Source of the DNA: Bradyrhizobium sp.
GTDB lineage: Bacteria > Pseudomonadota > Alphaproteobacteria > Rhizobiales > Xanthobacteraceae
NCBI RefSeq assembly: GCF_030646015.1
Contig: NZ_JAUSLT010000039.1
Coordinates: forward strand, 1 to 64,000
Direction of reading: 5' to 3'
Length of the DNA: 64,000 nucleotides
Below, in pieces: positions 60,909-64,000 of this stretch. Under the pieces are notes generated by a model. That model searched no databases. It was not told the DNA's origin and saw nothing but the letters and a program-made list of their open reading frames with translations. Position 1 is the first letter of the stretch, and the number at the start of each line of letters is the position of its first letter. A program made the translations under genes and the position numbers.

Positions 60909-61573
60909 CCGCGCTGGCTGCGTTGATTCGACGGGACATCAAAATCGCGCTGCGGGTCGGCGGCGGCGCACTGATCGGCGTCCTGTTCTTCCTCACCGTG
61001 GTGGTGCTGATGCCGTTCGCGGTCGGGCCCGACCTCGCCTTGCTGACGCGGCTGGGGCCTGCGATTCTCTGGCTCGGCGCGCTGCTGGCGAGCCTGCTCA
61101 CCCTCGACCGGCTGTTCATGGCCGACCATGAGGACGGCTCGCTCGACCTGATCGTGATGAGCCGCACGCCGCTGGAACTGACCTGTGCCGCGAAGGCGCT
61201 GGCGCACTGGCTGGCCGCGGGGGTGCCGCTGATCCTCGCCACCCCGGTGCTCGGCCTGTTGTTGAACCTCGATGCGACGGCAACGGCGGCGGTGGCGCTG
61301 ACCCTGCTGGCGGGCACGCCGGCGCTGACCTTCACCGGCATGATCGGCGCCGCACTGGCCGTGACGCTGCATCGCGGCGGGCTGCTGCTGGCCGTGCTGG
61401 TGCTGCCGCTGTCGATCCCGGTGCTGATTTTCGGCGTCGCCGCCTCGCAGGCCGCGATATCAGGTCCGCTGGAGTTCGGAACGCCGTTTTCGATCCTGTG
61501 CGCGCTATCGCTGGTCAGTCTTGTCATTGGACCGTTCGCAGCGGCGGCGAGCCTGCGGCACGGGCTGGATTGA
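60905..61573 (+). CDS. ccmB: Haem exporter protein CcmB
   Basis: Membrane partner of CcmA, 222 residues with about six helices. The start [20 protein letters not shown] and the conserved [25 protein letters not shown] loop (about 70-95) are characteristic. It overlaps the end of ccmA (ATGA). The next gene begins 82 bases downstream. Confidence 0.95.
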   Translation: MTALAALIRRDIKIALRVGGGALIGVLFFLTVVVLMPFAVGPDLALLTRLGPAILWLGALLASLLTLDRLFMADHEDGSLDLIVMSRTPLELTCAAKALAHWLAAGVPLILATPVLGLLLNLDATATAAVALTLLAGTPALTFTGMIGAALAVTLHRGGLLLAVLVLPLSIPVLIFGVAASQAAISGPLEFGTPFSILCALSLVSLVIGPFAAAASLRHGLD

Positions 61574-61655
61574 TACTGATCAACTCTAGCTGAGACAAAA
61601 TGAAACAAACGAAGTCGGATTGCCTGCCGCGACCGCGGCGACTATCAGGGATGCC

Positions 61656-62387
61656 ATGACGCTGATCGATCTCGCCAACCCGACCCGGTTCCTCAGCCTG
61701 ACCGCGCGGATTTTGCCGTGGCTTGCGGCCGCGACCGCCATCCTGCTGCTGGTTGGCCTCTACCAGGCGGCGATGGCGCCCGACGACTACCAGCAGGGCG
61801 CGACCGTCAAGATCATGTTCATCCACGTGCCCAACGCCTGGCTCGCGATGTTCGTCTGGGGCGTGATGAGCCTTGCCGCCCTCGGCACGCTGGTATGGCG
61901 GCATCCGCTGGCCGATGTCGCCGCCAAGGCCGCCGCCCCGATCGGCGCGGCCTTCACCTTTCTGGCGCTGGTCACGGGCGCGCTGTGGGGGCGGCCGATG
62001 TGGGGCACCTACTGGGAATGGGATGCGCGGCTGACCTCGGTGCTGATCATGTTCCTGATGTATCTCGGCCTGATCGCGCTGTGGCGCGCGGTGGAAGACC
62101 CGTCGCGCGCGGCACGCGCCGCCGCGATCCTGACGCTGGTCGGCGCCCTCAATCTGCCGATCATCAAATTCTCGGTGGACTGGTGGAACACGCTGCACCA
62201 GCCGGCGTCGGTGCTGCGGATGGGCGGACCTTCGCTCGACCGCACCTTTTTGATTCCGCTTTTGGTGATGGCGGTGGCGTTCTCGCTGTTGTTCGTCACG
62301 CTGCATCTGGCGGCGATGCGCAACGAGATCCTGCGCCGCCGGGTGCGCAGCTTGCAGATGATGCAAGCCAGCCGGCGTTCGGCGTGA
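61656..62387 (+). CDS. ccmC: Haem exporter/handling protein CcmC
   Basis: Six-helix membrane protein (243 residues) of the haem-handling family. The WWD-type motif [17 protein letters not shown] (about 110-125) and two probable haem-ligand histidines (IHVPNAW about 54, WWNTLHQP about 178) are present. It delivers haem to CcmE. The ATG at 61656 follows CAGGG; an earlier TTG at 61620 is less likely. ccmD follows six bases later. Confidence 0.95.
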   Translation: MTLIDLANPTRFLSLTARILPWLAAATAILLLVGLYQAAMAPDDYQQGATVKIMFIHVPNAWLAMFVWGVMSLAALGTLVWRHPLADVAAKAAAPIGAAFTFLALVTGALWGRPMWGTYWEWDARLTSVLIMFLMYLGLIALWRAVEDPSRAARAAAILTLVGALNLPIIKFSVDWWNTLHQPASVLRMGGPSLDRTFLIPLLVMAVAFSLLFVTLHLAAMRNEILRRRVRSLQMMQASRRSA

Positions 62388-62392
62388 CCGCG

Positions 62393-62569
62393 ATGTTATC
62401 AGGTCCCCACGCCTCCTTCGTCGTGACGTCCTACGCGCTGGCAACCGCCGTGGTGCTGATCCTGATCGTCTGGATCGCGATCGACTATCGCCGCCAGAAG
62501 GCGCGCCTGCGCGAACTCGAGGCCAGCGGCGTGACCAGGCGCTCCGGCCGCGGCGTGGCGGACATCTGA
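62393..62569 (+). CDS. ccmD: Haem exporter protein CcmD
   Basis: A 58-residue protein with one membrane helix (about 10-28, [19 protein letters not shown]) and a basic tail ([16 protein letters not shown]). CcmD stabilises the CcmABC-haem-CcmE complex. Short size, position between ccmC and ccmG and the YRRQKxxLRxLEA pattern identify it. Its last base overlaps the ccmG start (TGATG). Confidence 0.9.
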   Translation: MLSGPHASFVVTSYALATAVVLILIVWIAIDYRRQKARLRELEASGVTRRSGRGVADI

Positions 62570-63165
62570 TGGGCGAGCCCTCGATCCCGGGCGCCGCGCC
62601 GCGCCGCCGGCGCTGGCTGGTGGCGTTGCCGCTGCTCGGCTTCATGGCGGTTGCCGGCCTGTTCCTGGTGCGGCTCTATGGCGGCGATCCCTCGCAAATC
62701 CCCTCCGCCTTGATCGGCCGGCCGGCGCCGCAAACGGCGCTGCCACAGCTGGAGGGCCTGATCCAAAACGGCGTCCAGGTGCCCGGGCTCGATCCGGCCG
62801 CCTTCAAGGGCAAGGTCAGCGTCGTCAATGTCTGGGCGTCCTGGTGCGTGCCCTGCCACGACGAGGCGCCGCTGCTGACCGAGCTCGGCAAGGACAAGCG
62901 GCTGCAGCTCGTCGGCATCAACTACAAGGACTCGCCCGACAACGCCCGGCGCTTCCTCGGCCGCTACGGCAATCCGTTCGGCTTCGTCGGCGTCGACGGC
63001 AACGGCCGCGGCTCGATCGAATGGGGCGTCTACGGCGTGCCCGAGACCTTTGTCGTTGGGCGCGAGGGTACGATTCTCTACAAGATGGTCGGCCCGGTGA
63101 CGAAGGCGAATTTTGAGACCGTGCTGAAGGCAGAGATCGAGAAGGCGCTGAAAGCGGGGGGTTAA
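62569..63165 (+). CDS. ccmG: Thiol:disulfide interchange protein CcmG (DsbE)
   Basis: Periplasmic thioredoxin-like protein (198 residues), anchored by one N-terminal helix (about 16-36). The active site is WASWCVPC (about 88-95), and GVYGVPETFVV carries the cis-proline. It reduces apocytochrome c thiols before haem attachment. It ends the visible ccm group. Confidence 0.95.
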   Translation: MGEPSIPGAAPRRRRWLVALPLLGFMAVAGLFLVRLYGGDPSQIPSALIGRPAPQTALPQLEGLIQNGVQVPGLDPAAFKGKVSVVNVWASWCVPCHDEAPLLTELGKDKRLQLVGINYKDSPDNARRFLGRYGNPFGFVGVDGNGRGSIEWGVYGVPETFVVGREGTILYKMVGPVTKANFETVLKAEIEKALKAGG

Positions 63166-63173
63166 CCCTCGAC

Positions 63174-63215
63174 GTCATTCCGGGGCGCGAGCGAAGTGAG
63201 CGAACCCGGAATAAC
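63174..63215. repeat. Short CATTCCGGGGCGCG-family repeat
   Basis: GTCATTCCGGGGCGCGAGCG with the following CGAACCCGGAATAACG is a reduced copy of the nested repeat at 56293-56426. It begins 8 bases after the ccmG stop. Confidence 0.75.
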
Positions 63216-63329
63216 GAGGCCAAATAAATTTCCGCTTTTATCTGCCGTTCATTTGGCGGCCATGGCGCCGCCACGAATTCGAAGCTAGCTTGATGGCGTT
63301 ACTTAAACAGTCCTTGGAGGGACACCCAA

Positions 63330-63701
63330 ATGCGTCATTTCACGCTTGCTTCACTTGCTGCAACTGCGCTCACCCTTGGCCTGCTGACAGCGACACCTGT
63401 CCTGGCTCAGGCCACTCAACCCGCCGCCAAATCCGACAGTAAGATGGCTCCGGCCGCTCCCGCGAAGGCGCCGGCCACCGAATCGAAAATGGCGCCGGCT
63501 CCCAAAGTCGAATTGCTCGACATCAACACGGCGACCGCCGATCAGCTCGCCGAGCTGCCGGGCATCGGCAAGGCCTATTCGGCCAAGATCGTCGCGGGCC
63601 GCCCCTACAAGGGCAAGGACGACCTGGTCAACAAGGACATCGTGCCGCAGAAGACCTATGACGGCATCAAGGACAAGATCATCGCCAAGCAGAAGAGCTG
63701 A
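63330..63701 (+). CDS. Secreted helix-hairpin-helix protein (ComEA-like)
   Basis: A 123-residue protein with a signal peptide (MRHFTLASLAATALTLGLLTATPVLAQA) and a Pro/Ala/Lys-rich linker (about 30-60). The HhH module (about 62-123) reads LDINTATADQLAELPGIGKAYSAKIVAGRPYKGKDDLVNKDIVPQ, as in ComEA and HhH-1 proteins. It probably binds DNA or acts as a periplasmic DNA-contact protein; natural uptake genes are not seen here. The start follows GGAGGG. Confidence 0.85.
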   Translation: MRHFTLASLAATALTLGLLTATPVLAQATQPAAKSDSKMAPAAPAKAPATESKMAPAPKVELLDINTATADQLAELPGIGKAYSAKIVAGRPYKGKDDLVNKDIVPQKTYDGIKDKIIAKQKS

Positions 63702-63711
63702 GGTTTCCGTT

Positions 63712-63838
63712 CCCCGGACGCAGCGCAGCGCGGAAGCGGTGCGCTGCTGATCCGGGGTCCATGCCACACAACATCGCCTCGACGTGGGTCCCGGCTCTGC
63801 GGTGCATCGTGAAGAACGCTGCACCGCGTCCGGGACAC
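63712..63838. repeat. Two-module palindromic repeat, copy 2
   Basis: 63785-63838 is a perfect reverse complement of 47002-47055. A second hairpin, CCCCGGACGCAGCGCAGCG with GGTGCGCTGCTGATCCGGGG, precedes it at about 63712-63757. It lies between the HhH gene and the septation-protein gene. Confidence 0.88.
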
Positions 63839-63842
63839 CGCT

Positions 63843-64000
63843 TCACCCCTTCGTCACATCGCCCGCTTCGGCTTCGCTTTCTTCCAGCGAGGCCGGCTCC
63901 AGATGATAGCGCTTGATCAGCGGCATCTGCGCAATCGCAAACAGCATCGTCAGCGGCACCATGCCGAACACCTTGAAGCCGACCCAGAAATCGGTGCTCT
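63843..64000 (-). CDS. Septation/YciB-type inner membrane protein, C-terminal part only
   Basis: The last 51 residues of a minus-strand gene that continues past the window edge. The translation begins [31 protein letters not shown] and ends in an acidic tail. The STDxWVxFKxFG motif and the FAIAQ helix match the C-terminus of YciB/IspZ-type inner-membrane proteins, which affect septation and cell-envelope synthesis. The acidic tail ([13 protein letters not shown]) is variable. The rest of the gene is not in this window. Confidence 0.85.
   Translation of the reverse strand, partial: STDFWVGFKVFGMVPLTMLFAIAQMPLIKRYHLEPASLEESEAEAGDVTKG

Overview
The window is GC-rich chromosomal DNA from an alphaproteobacterium of the Bradyrhizobium/Rhodopseudomonas group (order Hyphomicrobiales). 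The evidence is the gene order: rplU-rpmA, obgE-proB-proA-nadD-rsfS-rlmH, an F1-only atpHAGDC operon, and mdh-sucCD-sucAB-lpdA. Tat-exported Liv-type binding proteins and several families of dispersed palindromic repeats typical of these genomes agree. No rRNA, tRNA, prophage, insertion sequence or CRISPR array was seen. Almost everything is ordinary core chromosome; the group is inferred from gene content and repeats, not from a marker-gene comparison.

Layout. 1-1.0 kb: ribosomal proteins L21 and L27. 1.0-4.9 kb: a GNAT acetyltransferase, a DMT exporter, a MaoC hydratase and a succinate-semialdehyde dehydrogenase. 4.9-10.4 kb: a branched-chain-amino-acid-type ABC operon (livK-H-M-G-F plus a third, abnormal ATPase), divergent from an RpiR regulator and an SDR (10.5-12.2 kb). 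12.3-18.5 kb: obgE, a VOC protein, proB, proA, nadD, rsfS and rlmH. 18.5-23.8 kb: an envelope set (EnvC-like activator, CtpA protease, YibQ-like deacetylase) and two tandem RppH-type Nudix hydrolases. 23.8-29.0 kb: atpHAGDC on the minus strand. 29.6-33.7 kb: rlpA, priA and xerC. 33.8-35.0 kb: two small membrane proteins. 35.0-45.6 kb: a large TCA cluster, transcribed on the minus strand as mdh, sucC, DUF1579, sucD, sucA, sucB, a YgfF-like SDR and lpdA. 45.7-53.7 kb: zapE, thpR, a tesA-like esterase divergent from a ybbA-ybbP-like ABC pair, a BI-1 protein and a GNAT. 54-57.2 kb: a DUF2087/hydrolase pair, DUF2794, a candidate small RNA and DUF1223. 57.4-60.1 kb: acnA. 60.3-63.2 kb: ccmABCDG for cytochrome c maturation. 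63.3 kb to the end: a secreted helix-hairpin-helix protein and the C-terminus of a YciB-type septation protein.

How the genes fit together. Central carbon metabolism (mdh, suc, lpd, acnA), F1-ATPase and cytochrome c biogenesis make up a respiratory core. Envelope and division functions (EnvC-like, CtpA, RlpA, ZapE, YciB) and translation or RNA-decay functions (L21, L27, ObgE, RsfS, RlmH, RppH) form the other main groups.

Most notable non-standard signals: (1) a probable intergenic small RNA at about 56.15-56.28 kb with a long stem, a strong intrinsic terminator and a possible switching pairing; (2) a third ATPase in the liv operon that lacks the whole signature/helical region; (3) a CtrA-type TTAA-N7-TTAA site upstream of rlpA; (4) a DUF1579 gene inside sucCD; (5) similar GGTATACC-like palindromes upstream of sucC, mdh and acnA; (6) several dispersed and tandem repeats, including a perfect 54-bp inverted pair 16.7 kb apart.
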